Positions 1 to 11,095 of a stretch of 64,000 nucleotides of DNA are shown here, piece by piece. The stretch spans positions 1,082,995-1,146,994 of the forward strand of contig JAHBZH010000001.1 in the NCBI GenBank assembly GCA_019635535.1, read 5' to 3'. Both the position numbers and the translations under genes were made by a program. Every line of letters starts with the position of its first letter. Position 1 is the first letter of the stretch. This DNA comes from Sphingomonas sp. Its GTDB lineage: Bacteria > Pseudomonadota > Alphaproteobacteria > Sphingomonadales > Sphingomonadaceae. Under the pieces are notes generated by a model. That model saw nothing but the letters and a program-made list of their open reading frames with translations. It made no database searches and had not been told where the DNA came from.

Positions 1-1179
1 GGCGACACCGTCGTCGGCGAGAAGATCGCCGAGGCGATGGAGAAGGTCGGCAAGGAAGGCGTGATCACCGTCGAGGAGGCCAAGGGCCTCGAGTTCGAGC
101 TGGACGTCGTCGAGGGCATGCAGTTCGACCGCGGCTATCTCTCGCCCTACTTCATCACCAATCCGGAGAAGATGACGGTCGAGCTTTCCGATCCGTACAT
201 CCTGATCCACGAGAAGAAGCTCAGCAACCTGCAGGCGATGCTTCCGATCCTGGAAGCGGTCGTCCAGTCGGGCCGTCCGCTGCTCATCATCGCCGAGGAC
301 ATCGAGGGCGAGGCGCTGGCCACGCTCGTGGTGAACAAGCTGCGCGGCGGCCTCAAGGTCGCGGCCGTCAAGGCGCCGGGCTTCGGCGACCGCCGCAAGG
401 CGATGCTGCAGGACATCGCGATCCTGACCGGCGGCGAGATGATCTCGGAGGATCTCGGCATCAAGCTCGAGAGCGTGACCGTGAACATGCTCGGCACCGC
501 CAAGCGCGTCTCCATCGACAAGGACAACACCACCATCGTCGATGGCGCGGGCGAGGCCGATCAGATCAAGGGCCGGATCGAATCGATCCGCCAGCAGATC
601 GAGATCACCACGTCCGATTACGACAAGGAGAAGCTCCAGGAGCGCCTGGCGAAGCTGGCCGGCGGCGTCGCCGTCATCAAGGTCGGCGGCGCGAGCGAGG
701 TCGAGGTGAAGGAGCGCAAGGACCGCGTTGACGACGCCCTCCACGCCACCCGCGCGGCGGTCGAGGAAGGCATCGTCCCCGGCGGCGGCACCGCTCTGCT
801 CTACGCCACCAGGGCGCTCGACGGCCTGAAGGGTGCGAACGACGATCAGACCCGCGGCATCGACATCATCCGCAAGGCGCTGCAGTCGCCGCTGCGGCAG
901 ATCGCCGAGAATGCGGGCAGCGACGGCGCGGTCGTCGCCGGCAAGCTGATCGATGGCAATGACGAGAATCTGGGGTTCAACGCCCAGACCGACACCTACG
1001 AGAATCTCGTCGCCGCCGGTGTGATCGATCCGACCAAGGTCGTCCGCACCGCGCTCCAGGACGCGGCCTCGGTCGCCGGTCTGCTCATCACGACGGAAGC
1101 CGCCGTGTCCGAGCTGCCGGAAGACAAGCCCGCCATGCCGGCGATGCCGGGCGGCGGCATGGGCGGCATGGACTTCTGA
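1..1179 (+). CDS. groEL: Chaperonin GroEL (60 kDa, Hsp60), 3' part; 5' end outside the window
   Basis: The reading frame is open from base 1, so the N-terminal roughly 155 residues lie outside the window and 392 codons remain of a usual 540-550. GroEL forms the double-ring ATP-driven folding cage in the cytoplasm with GroES. The fragment carries the apical-domain stretch [13 protein letters not shown], the equatorial sequence [13 protein letters not shown], whose Asp is the ATP-hydrolysis residue in E. coli GroEL, the following [10 protein letters not shown] turn, and the typical flexible C-terminal tail GGGMGGMDF. No frameshift is seen. A strong hairpin terminator lies 46 bases after the stop. 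Family assignment is certain; regulation (HrcA/CIRCE or sigma-32) cannot be judged because the promoter is outside. Confidence 0.98.
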   Translation, partial: GDTVVGEKIAEAMEKVGKEGVITVEEAKGLEFELDVVEGMQFDRGYLSPYFITNPEKMTVELSDPYILIHEKKLSNLQAMLPILEAVVQSGRPLLIIAEDIEGEALATLVVNKLRGGLKVAAVKAPGFGDRRKAMLQDIAILTGGEMISEDLGIKLESVTVNMLGTAKRVSIDKDNTTIVDGAGEADQIKGRIESIRQQIEITTSDYDKEKLQERLAKLAGGVAVIKVGGASEVEVKERKDRVDDALHATRAAVEEGIVPGGGTALLYATRALDGLKGANDDQTRGIDIIRKALQSPLRQIAENAGSDGAVVAGKLIDGNDENLGFNAQTDTYENLVAAGVIDPTKVVRTALQDAASVAGLLITTEAAVSELPEDKPAMPAMPGGGMGGMDF

Positions 1180-1225
1180 CGAAGCCGGCCGGCGCGCGAA
1201 TTCACTTCGCGCCGCTGCCAAGACA

Positions 1226-1267
1226 AAGAGAAAGGGCCGGGGAAGCGATTCCCCGGCCCGTTCTCTT
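1226..1267. terminator. Bidirectional hairpin terminator between groEL and a convergent lipoprotein gene
   Basis: AAGGGCCGGGGAA and TTCCCCGGCCC pair around a GCGA loop, extended by AAGAGAA / TTCTCTT at the base. The A-rich left flank and T-rich right flank suit termination from both sides, which fits the convergent groEL (plus) and small lipoprotein (minus) genes. Confidence 0.85.
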
Positions 1268-1284
1268 GCTTTGCCTTCAGGCGC

Positions 1285-1524
1285 CTACTGGGCGTTGCCG
1301 GACCCGTTGCTTTCCGATGCCGCCTCGCCATTCTCCGGCACGGTCTCCTCGGCGACCAGGCTGTCGGCGGAGGTGTCGAAGACATTGTCCTCCAGCATCG
1401 CAGCGGCCTCGTTGAGCTGGCGGTCTTCCTCGGCGGTCAGCGCGCCCTGACGTTCGCCGCCGCAGCCGGCGAGTGCCAGTGCGAGCGCGAGGCTGGCGGT
1501 TCCCAGGGCCGTTCTCGTTGTCAT
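1285..1524 (-). CDS. Small acidic lipoprotein, function unknown
   Basis: A 79-residue protein with a short basic N-terminus, a hydrophobic Ala/Leu stretch and a lipobox LALAGC (Cys21), so probably a lipid-anchored envelope protein. The mature 59 residues are acidic and low in hydrophobics (ends ESNGSGNAQ), suggesting a disordered or helical periplasmic peptide. I recognise no family. The start ATG is preceded on the minus strand by AAAGGAGAGGATCGAG, a good ribosome-binding site. It lies between two hairpin terminators, so it is a single-gene unit. The adjacent gene at 1634 codes for another small lipoprotein but shares no clear sequence with it. Confidence 0.75.
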   Translation of the reverse strand: MTTRTALGTASLALALALAGCGGERQGALTAEEDRQLNEAAAMLEDNVFDTSADSLVAEETVPENGEAASESNGSGNAQ

Positions 1525-1575
1525 CTCGATCCTCTCCTTTCGCCCGGGCGGGTCTTAACCCGATACGCAGGCAAA

Positions 1576-1611
1576 GAAAAAGGGCCGCGCGCCGAAATGG
1601 CGCGCGGCCCT
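1576..1611 (-). terminator. Rho-independent terminator of the 1634-1894 lipoprotein gene
   Basis: A perfect 13-bp stem (AGGGCCGCGCGCC with its complement) around a 5-base loop, followed on the minus strand by a run of six T. It lies 22 bases past the stop of the lipoprotein gene. Confidence 0.88.
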
Positions 1612-1633
1612 GTCGCATCGAGATGCGAAACGC

Positions 1634-1894
1634 TTACTGCGCGTTGGTGGCAGCGGCGTCGACGGTCTCGGCAGCGGCATCGACCGCGTTGCCGGCGGCG
1701 TCGGCGACGTTGGCGGTCGCGTCGGCGGCCTGGTCGAGCAGGTTGGCGGCGGCGTCCTGCGCGTTGGCGAGGTCGCTGTTGGCCTGGTCGATCACGTTCT
1801 CGGCGTCGGTGGTCGTGTTGGCGGTTTCGGTGCCGCCGCAGGCGGCCAGGCCGAGCGCGGAAACGGCGACGAGAGCAAAGGCGATCTTCTTCAC
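1634..1894 (-). CDS. Small Ala-rich lipoprotein, function unknown
   Basis: With the GTG start at 1894 the protein has 86 residues: a basic start (MKKIAFAL), a hydrophobic segment and a lipobox LAAC (Cys19), followed by about 65 residues rich in Ala, Asp and Asn in a repetitive DAA/NAV pattern that should form one long amphipathic helix, somewhat like Lpp-type or entericidin-like envelope peptides. I chose GTG because AAGGAA sits 7 bases upstream; the in-frame ATG at 1909 has no such site. A strong terminator follows. The gene is divergent from the SahR-like regulator at 2141. No enzymatic motif is present; a structural envelope role is only a guess. Confidence 0.75.
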   Translation of the reverse strand: MKKIAFALVAVSALGLAACGGTETANTTTDAENVIDQANSDLANAQDAAANLLDQAADATANVADAAGNAVDAAAETVDAAATNAQ

Positions 1895-2102
1895 GATGCT
1901 TTCCTTCATTGGTTGCGAGGAGAGAACAATATAATCGCTGGCGAGCGCCGATCGGGCACGCAAGGCCCCCCTCCGGCCCTCCAGCGAACGGCGTTTGTAA
2001 GTTATGTTACGGCGAGAGTCTAGCGTTTCTCTACCTTTGCGGTTGGGAAGCTGGTTGCCCGCTTTTCGGAAATTGTCGCGGGACATTGTCGGGTCATATG
2101 GG

Positions 2103-2132
2103 TTGACCATGATATAAAGATATCTTTATATC
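2103..2132 (+). promoter_or_regulatory. Promoter of the sahR-metF-metH operon overlain by a perfect 22-bp palindrome (probable SahR operator)
   Basis: Bases 2111-2132 are GATATAAAGAT followed directly by its exact reverse complement. TTGACC at 2103-2108 and TATATC at 2127-2132 form a sigma-70-like -35/-10 pair with an 18-base gap, so the palindrome fills the spacer and the -10. Transcription would begin close to the ATG at 2141, and no Shine-Dalgarno sequence precedes that ATG, so the mRNA may be leaderless. An AT-rich palindrome before a SahR-like ArsR gene fits autorepression. Promoter and operator roles are inferred from sequence only. Confidence 0.7.
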
Positions 2133-2140
2133 CGAAAATC

Positions 2141-3097
2141 ATGGCCGACGCGCCCAAGATCTTCGCTTCACTCGCCGATCCGACCCGGCTGCGTATCCTT
2201 GCCCTGCTGCGGGCGATGGAGCTCTCCGTCGGTGAGATCGCGCAGGTGCTGGGGCAGAGCCAGCCGCGGGTCTCGCGCCATGTAAAGATTTTGATCGATG
2301 CCGGCCTCGCCGAACGGCGCAAGGAGGGCAGCTGGGTGTTCGTCAGCCTCGGTGCGCGCGAACGGGTCGAGCCTCTGTTCCACCTCATCGACTGCTGGAC
2401 CGGGCTGGACGGCGAAAATGCCTGGACGGTGGCCGACGCCGCCCGGCTGAAGGCGGTGCGCGCCGATCGCGCGACGGCGGCGGAGCGCTATTTCGCCGGC
2501 CATGCCGAGCAATGGGACGCGCTGCGCTCGCTCCATGTCGCCGAAAGCGAGGTCGAGGCGGCGATCGGCCGGGCGCTGGGCGGCGCGCCGCTCGGCCGGC
2601 TGGTCGATATCGGCACCGGCACGGGACGGATGATCGAATTGTTCGGCCCGGCCTCCGACGGCGCGCTCGGTATCGATCGCTCGCCCGAAATGCTGCGCCT
2701 CGCCCGGGTCAAGCTGGCGGAGGCGGGTCTCGATTCGGCCGAACTTCGGCAGGGCGATATGTATGCCCTGCCGCTGCCGTCGGGATCGGCGGACACCGTC
2801 ATCATCCACCAGGTGCTCCATTATGCGCAGAACCCGACCGCCGCGGTGGCCGAGGCGGCGCGGCTGCTCGCACCCGGCGGGCGGCTGCTGATCGCCGATT
2901 TCGCTGCGCATGAGCGCGAGGAGCTGCGCGCCCGTGCCGCTCATCTTCGCCTGGGTTTCGCCGACGAGGCGATGCTGCGCTACCTCGCCGATGCGGGCCT
3001 CGAAGGCGAAGTAGTCGAGCATCTAGAGGGTGGCGAGCTCACCGTCACGATCTGGCTCGCCCGGCGCACCGACGCGCGGCTGAAGGTGGTGGCATGA
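2141..3097 (+). CDS. ArsR-family regulator fused to a SAM-dependent methyltransferase domain (SahR-like)
   Basis: 318 residues. Residues 1-80 are an ArsR/SmtB winged helix (SLADPTRLRIL, then recognition helix QPRVSRHVKIL) without the metal-binding Cys motif of arsenic sensors. Residues about 150-290 are a class I methyltransferase fold with the SAM loop VDIGTGTGRM (155-164) and a motif II-like region (SADTVIIHQVLHYAQNP). Fusions of this kind next to methionine-cycle genes belong to the SahR group, repressors thought to sense S-adenosylhomocysteine through the methyltransferase-like domain. The stop overlaps the metF start (ATGA), and a perfect palindrome lies just upstream, so control of this operon and of itself is likely. 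Whether the C-terminal domain still methylates anything is unknown. Confidence 0.88.
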   Translation: MADAPKIFASLADPTRLRILALLRAMELSVGEIAQVLGQSQPRVSRHVKILIDAGLAERRKEGSWVFVSLGARERVEPLFHLIDCWTGLDGENAWTVADAARLKAVRADRATAAERYFAGHAEQWDALRSLHVAESEVEAAIGRALGGAPLGRLVDIGTGTGRMIELFGPASDGALGIDRSPEMLRLARVKLAEAGLDSAELRQGDMYALPLPSGSADTVIIHQVLHYAQNPTAAVAEAARLLAPGGRLLIADFAAHEREELRARAAHLRLGFADEAMLRYLADAGLEGEVVEHLEGGELTVTIWLARRTDARLKVVA

Positions 3098-4023
3098 GCC
3101 CCGCCGCGCCCGCGCTGGAGCGGATCGGCCGGCCGCTCTTCGCCGACGCGGCCGGCGACATCGCGGTCAGCTTCGAATTCTTCCCGCCGAAGACCGAGAA
3201 GATGGAGGCGACGCTCTGGGACTCGATCCAGACGCTCGCCCCGCTTGGCCCGCGCTTCGTCTCCGTCACCTACGGCGCCGGCGGCTCGACGCGCGAGCGC
3301 ACCCACGCCACCGTCGCGCGGATCGTGCGCGAGACGGCGCTGACCCCCGCCGCGCATCTCACCTGCGTGGATGCGACGCGCGAGGAGATCGACGAGGTGG
3401 CTCGTGCTTATTGGGAGGCCGGGGTGCGCCACATCGTCGCCCTGCGCGGCGATCCGCCGGAGCCCGGGGCGGCCTTCGTCTCGCCCGCCGACGGCTATGC
3501 CAATGCGGCCGAGCTGGTCGCGGGCCTGAAGCGGATCGCGCCGTTCGACATCTCGATCGCCGCCTATCCGGAATGCCATCCGGATTCGCCGACCCGCGCC
3601 GCCGATCTCGACAATCTGAAGCGCAAGATCGACGCCGGCGCCGACCGGGCGATCACGCAATTCTTCTTCTCGCCCGAATGCTTCCTGCGCTTCCGCGACG
3701 AGGCGGCGGCGGCGGGGATCGACGCGGAGATCGTGCCCGGCATCCTGCCCGTCTCCAACGTCGCCCAGACCCGCAAGTTCGCCGGCATGTGCGGCGCCGC
3801 GATCCCGCTTTGGATGGACCGGCTGTTCGAAGGGCTGGACGATCTGCCCGATGCCCGCAAGCTCGTCGCCGCCACCGTCGCGGCGGAATTGTGCGCGCAG
3901 CTTTACGCGGGCGGGGTGCGCAACTTCCATTTTTACACATTGAATCGCGCCGAACTGACCTACGCGATCTGCCATCTGCTCGGCCTCAGGCCCGGGCCGG
4001 CGCGCGAGGAGAGAGCGGCATGA
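3094..4023 (+). CDS. metF: 5,10-methylenetetrahydrofolate reductase [NAD(P)H]
   Basis: 309 residues, close to the usual 290-310. MetF is a cytoplasmic FAD enzyme that reduces methylene-THF to methyl-THF, the methyl donor for the methionine synthase coded directly downstream. Diagnostic stretches are FEFFPPKTEKME near residue 26, FVSVTYGAGGSTRERT around 54-70, HIVALRGDPP near 112-121 and ITQFFFSPE around 188. Start and stop overlap both neighbours by 4 bases (ATGA at 3094 and at 4020), so translation is coupled through the operon. Nothing is missing from the TIM-barrel core. Confidence 0.97.
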   Translation: MSPAAPALERIGRPLFADAAGDIAVSFEFFPPKTEKMEATLWDSIQTLAPLGPRFVSVTYGAGGSTRERTHATVARIVRETALTPAAHLTCVDATREEIDEVARAYWEAGVRHIVALRGDPPEPGAAFVSPADGYANAAELVAGLKRIAPFDISIAAYPECHPDSPTRAADLDNLKRKIDAGADRAITQFFFSPECFLRFRDEAAAAGIDAEIVPGILPVSNVAQTRKFAGMCGAAIPLWMDRLFEGLDDLPDARKLVAATVAAELCAQLYAGGVRNFHFYTLNRAELTYAICHLLGLRPGPAREERAA

Positions 4024-5066
4024 GCGCGCGGGAACGGCTGAAGGCCGCCGCCGCCGGGCGCATCCTGCTCACCGACGGCGCGTTCGGCACCGAAATCCAG
4101 AACCGCAAGCTCGGCGAGGCCGACTATCGCGGCAAGCTCGTTCTGGCGCGCGACCAGAAGGGCAATAACGATATCCTGGCGCTGACCCGCCCCGACATCG
4201 TCGAGGAGATCACCCGCGCCTATCTGGCCGCCGGCTCCGACATCGTCTCGACCAACACGTTCAGCGCCAACGCGATCAGCCAGGCCGATTATGCCGCCGA
4301 GCATCTGGTCGCGGACATCAACATCGCCTCCGCCCGGATCGCCCGCGCCGCCGCCGATGATTTCGAGGCGCAGGACGGCCGCCCCCGCTTCGTCGCCGGC
4401 GCGATCGGCCCGACCAACAAGACACTGTCGCTTTCGCCCGACGTCAACGATCCGGGCTTCCGCGAGATCGATTTCGACGGATTGAAGGCCGTCTACCGCC
4501 AGCAGGCCGATGCGCTGATCGCGGGCGGGGCGGACTTCATCCTGATCGAGACGATCTTCGACACGCTCAATGCCAAGGCCGGCATCATGGCGGCGCGCGA
4601 GGCGGGCGCGGCGCTCGGCCGCGACGTGCCGCTGATGATCTCGATGACGCTCACCGACCTCAGCGGGCGTAACCTCTCCGGCCACACGGTCGAGGCCTTC
4701 TGGCACGCGGTGCGCCATGCCGACGCGGTGACGATCGGCCTCAACTGCTCGTTCGGCGCGCAGCAATTGCGGCCGCACGTCCAGGCGCTGTCCGGCATCG
4801 CCGACACGCTGATCATGGCCTATCCCAATGCCGGCCTGCCCAACGAGCTGGGCGAATATGACGAGCTGCCGGAGCAGACGGCGGCGTTGCTCAGGGAATG
4901 GGCGGAGGCCGGCTGGGTCAACATTATCGGCGGCTGCTGCGGCTCGACGCCGGCGCACATCGCCGCGATGGCGCAGGCGGTGGCGGGCTTCGCGCCGCGC
5001 AAGCTGCCCGTGCCGCCCGTGGTGACCCGGCTTGCCGGCCTCGAGCCGATGACGCTCGCTGCCTGA
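4020..5066 (+). CDS. metH: Methionine synthase, homocysteine-binding (N-terminal) subunit of a split MetH
   Basis: 348 residues that match only the first domain of cobalamin-dependent MetH, the homocysteine S-methyltransferase barrel. The three zinc ligands are visible: Cys243 in GLNCSFGAQ and Cys306-Cys307 in [10 protein letters not shown]. The start ATG overlaps the metF stop. The open frame runs further upstream inside metF, but the protein homologous to MetH begins at MSARERL. The stop at 5066 is followed four bases later by the gene for the remaining domains. The cut falls exactly between domains, so this is a genuine two-gene methionine synthase, as known from sphingomonads and some other alphaproteobacteria, and not a frameshift. 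Confidence 0.93.
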   Translation: MSARERLKAAAAGRILLTDGAFGTEIQNRKLGEADYRGKLVLARDQKGNNDILALTRPDIVEEITRAYLAAGSDIVSTNTFSANAISQADYAAEHLVADINIASARIARAAADDFEAQDGRPRFVAGAIGPTNKTLSLSPDVNDPGFREIDFDGLKAVYRQQADALIAGGADFILIETIFDTLNAKAGIMAAREAGAALGRDVPLMISMTLTDLSGRNLSGHTVEAFWHAVRHADAVTIGLNCSFGAQQLRPHVQALSGIADTLIMAYPNAGLPNELGEYDELPEQTAALLREWAEAGWVNIIGGCCGSTPAHIAAMAQAVAGFAPRKLPVPPVVTRLAGLEPMTLAA

Positions 5067-5070
5067 TATC

Positions 5071-7683
<2,613 letters not shown>

Positions 7684-7719
7684 TCTCCTCGCTCCCGGCG
7701 AAGCCGGCCAGTCATTCTT

Positions 7720-7785
7720 CTTCGCGTCTTCGCGCCTTCGCGTGAAAAAGCTGCTTGGTTCACGCGAAGGCGCGAAGACGCGAAG
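7720..7785. repeat. Long inverted repeat (27-bp perfect arms), REP-like
   Basis: Arms 7720-7746 (begins CTTCGCGTCTTCGCG) and 7759-7785 are exact reverse complements around a 12-base loop. Each arm is built from CTTCGCG units. It lies 36 bases after the metH stop. It has no T-tract, so it looks more like a repetitive palindromic element than a plain terminator, although the RNA hairpin could still protect or end the met mRNA. Confidence 0.8.
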
Positions 7786-7920
7786 GAAAGGAATGAGGTT
7801 CCGGCTCCGCCGGGAATGAGGTGGAATGTCGCGCCGGTTTTCGTCCCGATCCGGGGCAGGATTTTGTTAACCGCGTTCCGGCCTCGACAGCGGGGGGTGC
7901 GAGCCGTCACTTCCCGCGCC

Positions 7921-8862
7921 ATGGATCGGCGTTTCCTCATCGCGCTCGCGGTCGCCTGCCTGATCGTGGCCATGCCCACGTCGGCGCAGACGGCGGACGC
8001 GCCGTTCACCGTGGCGGAGACGGGGCGCGGCTATGCGCGACTCGCCGATGCGGTCGCCGCGATCGGCAATGGCGAGGGCACGATCCTGATCGCGCCGGGC
8101 CGCTACCGCCAGTGCGCGGTGCAGGAGGCGGGCAGCATCGCCTATGTCGCGCGCGAGCCCGGCACTGCGATCTTCGACGGCGTCGCATGCGAGGGGAAAG
8201 CGGCGCTCGTCCTCGACGGCCGCGCCGCCCGCGTGGAAGGCCTCGTCTTCCAGAATATCCGTGTGCCGGACCTCAATGGCGCGGGCATCCGGCTCCAGTC
8301 CGGCGAGCTGGTGGTGCGCGAGACGTTGTTCCGCGAGGGCGAGAACGGCATCCTGGTCGCGATGGATCACGACGCGCCGATCCGGATCGAGCAGTCGACC
8401 TTCTCGCGGCTCGGTCTTTGCCCGGAAGATGCCGGCTGCTCGCACGGCATCTACAACAGCGGCACCGGCGCGCTGACCGTCGTGCGTTCCCGCTTCGAGC
8501 GCGGCACGGGCGGCCATTATCTCAAGAGCCGGGGCCGGCGGATCGACGTCACCGAATCCTCCTTCGACGACAGTGCGGGGCAGGCGACCAATTACCTGAT
8601 CGACCTTTCCAACGGCGCGACCGGCCGGATCGCCGGCAATGTCTTCGTGCAGGGCGCGAACAAGGAGAATTACAGCGCCCTCATCATGGTCGCCCCGGAA
8701 GGCGACGAGCACAGCTCGGCCGGCCTCACCATCACCGGCAACCAGGCCAGCCTCGCGCCGGGCGCGCGCCGCACCACCTTCGTCGTCGACGGCAGCGGCG
8801 AGCGCATCGCGATCGAGAACAACCGGCTCGATCCCCAAATCGCCCGGCTCGAGCGGCGCTAG
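7921..8862 (+). CDS. Exported right-handed parallel beta-helix repeat protein
   Basis: 313 residues from the ATG at 7921. The frame is open further upstream, but MDRRFLIALAVACLIVAM followed by PTSAQTADAP is a clean Sec signal peptide, so this start is preferred. The mature part has the repeating G-x-V/I-x-N-N pattern of pectate-lyase-like or periplasmic copper-binding (NosD-type) helices, for example EGLVFQNIRV, VVRETLFREGENGILV, IEQSTFSRL, GNVFVQGAN and TITGNQASL. No polysaccharide-lyase catalytic residues could be assigned, so the substrate is unknown. It sits alone between two REP-like inverted repeats. Confidence 0.78.
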   Translation: MDRRFLIALAVACLIVAMPTSAQTADAPFTVAETGRGYARLADAVAAIGNGEGTILIAPGRYRQCAVQEAGSIAYVAREPGTAIFDGVACEGKAALVLDGRAARVEGLVFQNIRVPDLNGAGIRLQSGELVVRETLFREGENGILVAMDHDAPIRIEQSTFSRLGLCPEDAGCSHGIYNSGTGALTVVRSRFERGTGGHYLKSRGRRIDVTESSFDDSAGQATNYLIDLSNGATGRIAGNVFVQGANKENYSALIMVAPEGDEHSSAGLTITGNQASLAPGARRTTFVVDGSGERIAIENNRLDPQIARLERR

Positions 8863-8870
8863 GGTCGTTT

Positions 8871-8994
8871 TCAGCTCCGCTGAATCGGCACCGGCCCGCA
8901 CCCCCACCCGGCCTCCCATAGCATAAGCTGTCGTTGGGAGGCCGGGTGGGGGTGCGGGCCGGTGCCGCCCCTGTTTCAGCTTTGCTGAAACAGG
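8871..8994. repeat. Three-hairpin REP-like element with 32-bp perfect arms
   Basis: The core consists of arms 8887-8918 (begins GGCACCGGCCCGCACCCCCA) and 8935-8966, exact reverse complements around 16 bases. It is flanked on the left by TTCAGC-TCC-GCTGAA (8871-8885) and on the right by CCTGTTTCAGC-TTT-GCTGAAACAGG (8970-8994). The right hairpin could also act as a terminator. The organised layout of three stems resembles a repetitive extragenic palindrome cluster. Confidence 0.82.
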
Positions 8995-9046
8995 CCCAAG
9001 GCCGCGCTCTTCCCGTTTCCGGAAGCGGCGGGCTATAGCCGCTGCC

Positions 9047-11095
9047 ATGAATCGCCTCCGCGCCATCTTCCTCTTCGCGCTGATCCTGCTTGGCCTCGCC
9101 GTTCCGGCCGGCGCGCAGACGCGGATGAACGTGATGCTGGCGGCGGAGACGCAGAGCGTGCGGCCGGGCGAAAGCGTCACGATCGCCTTCGTCATGCGCC
9201 CTGCCGCCGGCTGGCACGGCTATTGGCGCAATCCCGGCGATGCGGGCGCCGAGCCGATTGTGCAATGGGGCCTGCCGCCGGGCTGGCAGGCCGGGCCGCT
9301 CCAATATCCGGTGCCGGCGCGCAAGACCCTGCTCGGACTGATGAACTATGTGTTCGAGGGCGATTATGCGCTGCTGGCGACGCTGCGGGTGCCGGAGACG
9401 GCCGAGCCCGGCGTCACTGTGCCCGTCGATGCCCGGCTCGATTATCTGGTCTGCACGGCGGAATTGTGCGTGCCGGAGACGGCGAACGTCTCGATCGAGC
9501 TCCACACCATGCAGCCCGGCGCGCGCGACGCGGCCTTCGAAGGCTTTCGCCGCGCCTTGCCGCGCCCGCTCGGCCAGCCGGCGCGCTTCGCGGTGTCCGG
9601 CGATCGGGTGCGCATCGCAGTCCCCTACCCCGCCGCCGCGCCGATCGCCGATCCCTATTTCTTCCCGGCCACGGTCGAGGCGCTGAACCATGCCGCCGCG
9701 CAGACCGTCTCGCGCGCGGGCGATTATCTGATCGTCGAGACGGCGGGCGGACGGGCGGCCGCATCGCTCGAAGCGCTCGAAGGCGTGCTGGCGATCGGCG
9801 ACGGCGCGGGGCTGGAGCTGACCGCCATGCCGGGCGAAGTGCCGGCCAGGGGCAATGTCATAGCGACCACCAGCGGCGACAGCGCGCCTGCCGGTGGCGA
9901 CATGGCGGGCGGCGGCGCTTCGATCCTGCTCGCCCTGCTCGGTGCGCTGGCCGGCGGCCTCATCCTCAACGTGATGCCCTGTGTCTTCCCGATCCTCAGC
10001 CTGAAGGCGCTGAGCCTGGCCCGCGCCGGAGCGGACGAAGGCGCGGCGCGGAGCGAGGCCCTGGCCTATGCGGCGGGCGTGATCGCCGTCTGCCTCGCGC
10101 TCGGCGCCGCGCTGCTCGCCCTGCGCGCGGCCGGCGTGGCGGCGGGCTGGGCGTTCCAGTTGCAGGAGCCGCGCGTCATCCTTTTCCTGATGCTGCTTGT
10201 CACCGCGATCGCGCTCAATCTCGCCGGGCTGTTCCACCTGCCCGCGCTGGCGGGCGGCGACAAATTGGCCCAGTCCGGCGGCGCGCGCGGCGCCTTCTTC
10301 ACCGGTGCGCTCGCCGCCTTCGTCGCGACGCCCTGCGTCGGGCCGTTCCTCGGCCTGGCGCTCGGCGCGGCGCTGGTGCTGCCGGCCTGGGCGGCGCTCG
10401 CCGTCTTCGCCGGGCTCGGCCTCGGTCTGGCTTTGCCCTTCCTGCTGCTCGGCTTCGTGCCGGCCCTGCGCCGCCGCCTGCCCAAGCCCGGCGCGTGGAT
10501 GGCGCGCTTCCAGCGCATCCTCTCCATCCCGATGTTCGCGACCGCGCTCGGCCTTTTCTGGGTGCTGGGGCGTCAGGCGGGGGTGGACGGCATGACGCTC
10601 GGCCTCGGCGCGGCGATCCTGCTCGGACTCGGCCTGTGGTGGCTCGGGCGGCGGCAGGAAAGCGGGCGCATCTGGCTCGCGCTCGCGCTGGTCGCCGCCG
10701 CGGTGCTCGCGCCCATGCCCTTCATCCGGACCGCCGAGGTCGCACCCGCCGGTCCGGACGCACTCGCCTCGGAGCCGTTCAGCGAAGCGCGCTTGGCCGA
10801 ACTGCGCGCCGCCGGCACGCCGGTCTTCGTCAATTTCACCGCCGACTGGTGCCTCACCTGCAAGGTCAACGAGCGCGCCGCCTTGCATCAGGACGAGACC
10901 GCCGCCGCCTTCCGCGCCAAGGGCATCGCGGTGCTGACCGGCGATTGGACGCGCGGCGATGCCGACATCACCCGCTTCCTGGAGCGCCACGGCCGCTCCG
11001 GCGTGCCGCTCTATCTCTATTACGCGCCGGGGCGCGAAGCGGAGATATTGCCGCAGATCCTGACGGTCGGCCGGCTCACCGCGTTGGGAAGCTGA
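9047..11095 (+). CDS. dsbD: DsbD-family protein-disulfide reductase
   Basis: 682 residues. A signal peptide (FALILLGLAVPAGAQ) leads into a periplasmic N-terminal domain with Cys136 and Cys141 (CTAELC). A central block of about eight membrane segments (roughly 285-570) carries the paired CcdA-type cysteines Cys312 (MPCVFPI) and Cys430 (TPCVGPF), and a C-terminal thioredoxin-like domain holds WCLTCK (Cys602, Cys605). This is the full relay of DsbD/ScsB proteins, which carry electrons from cytoplasmic thioredoxin to periplasmic partners such as DsbC or cytochrome c maturation factors. The partner cannot be told from context, since the gene stands alone between a REP-like element and a minus-strand pair. 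Confidence 0.9.
   Translation: MNRLRAIFLFALILLGLAVPAGAQTRMNVMLAAETQSVRPGESVTIAFVMRPAAGWHGYWRNPGDAGAEPIVQWGLPPGWQAGPLQYPVPARKTLLGLMNYVFEGDYALLATLRVPETAEPGVTVPVDARLDYLVCTAELCVPETANVSIELHTMQPGARDAAFEGFRRALPRPLGQPARFAVSGDRVRIAVPYPAAAPIADPYFFPATVEALNHAAAQTVSRAGDYLIVETAGGRAAASLEALEGVLAIGDGAGLELTAMPGEVPARGNVIATTSGDSAPAGGDMAGGGASILLALLGALAGGLILNVMPCVFPILSLKALSLARAGADEGAARSEALAYAAGVIAVCLALGAALLALRAAGVAAGWAFQLQEPRVILFLMLLVTAIALNLAGLFHLPALAGGDKLAQSGGARGAFFTGALAAFVATPCVGPFLGLALGAALVLPAWAALAVFAGLGLGLALPFLLLGFVPALRRRLPKPGAWMARFQRILSIPMFATALGLFWVLGRQAGVDGMTLGLGAAILLGLGLWWLGRRQESGRIWLALALVAAAVLAPMPFIRTAEVAPAGPDALASEPFSEARLAELRAAGTPVFVNFTADWCLTCKVNERAALHQDETAAAFRAKGIAVLTGDWTRGDADITRFLERHGRSGVPLYLYYAPGREAEILPQILTVGRLTALGS

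Noticed and set aside
1910..2140. SAM, SAH or cobalamin riboswitch upstream of the methionine operon
   Set aside because: The predicted transcript has almost no leader, and no conserved B12-box or SAM/SAH aptamer core was seen; the palindrome points to protein-mediated control.
8732..10990. Open frame of about 750 codons opposite dsbD
   Set aside because: The translation is Arg/Gly/Glu-rich and repeats the shadow pattern; the opposite strand holds all cysteine motifs of DsbD.
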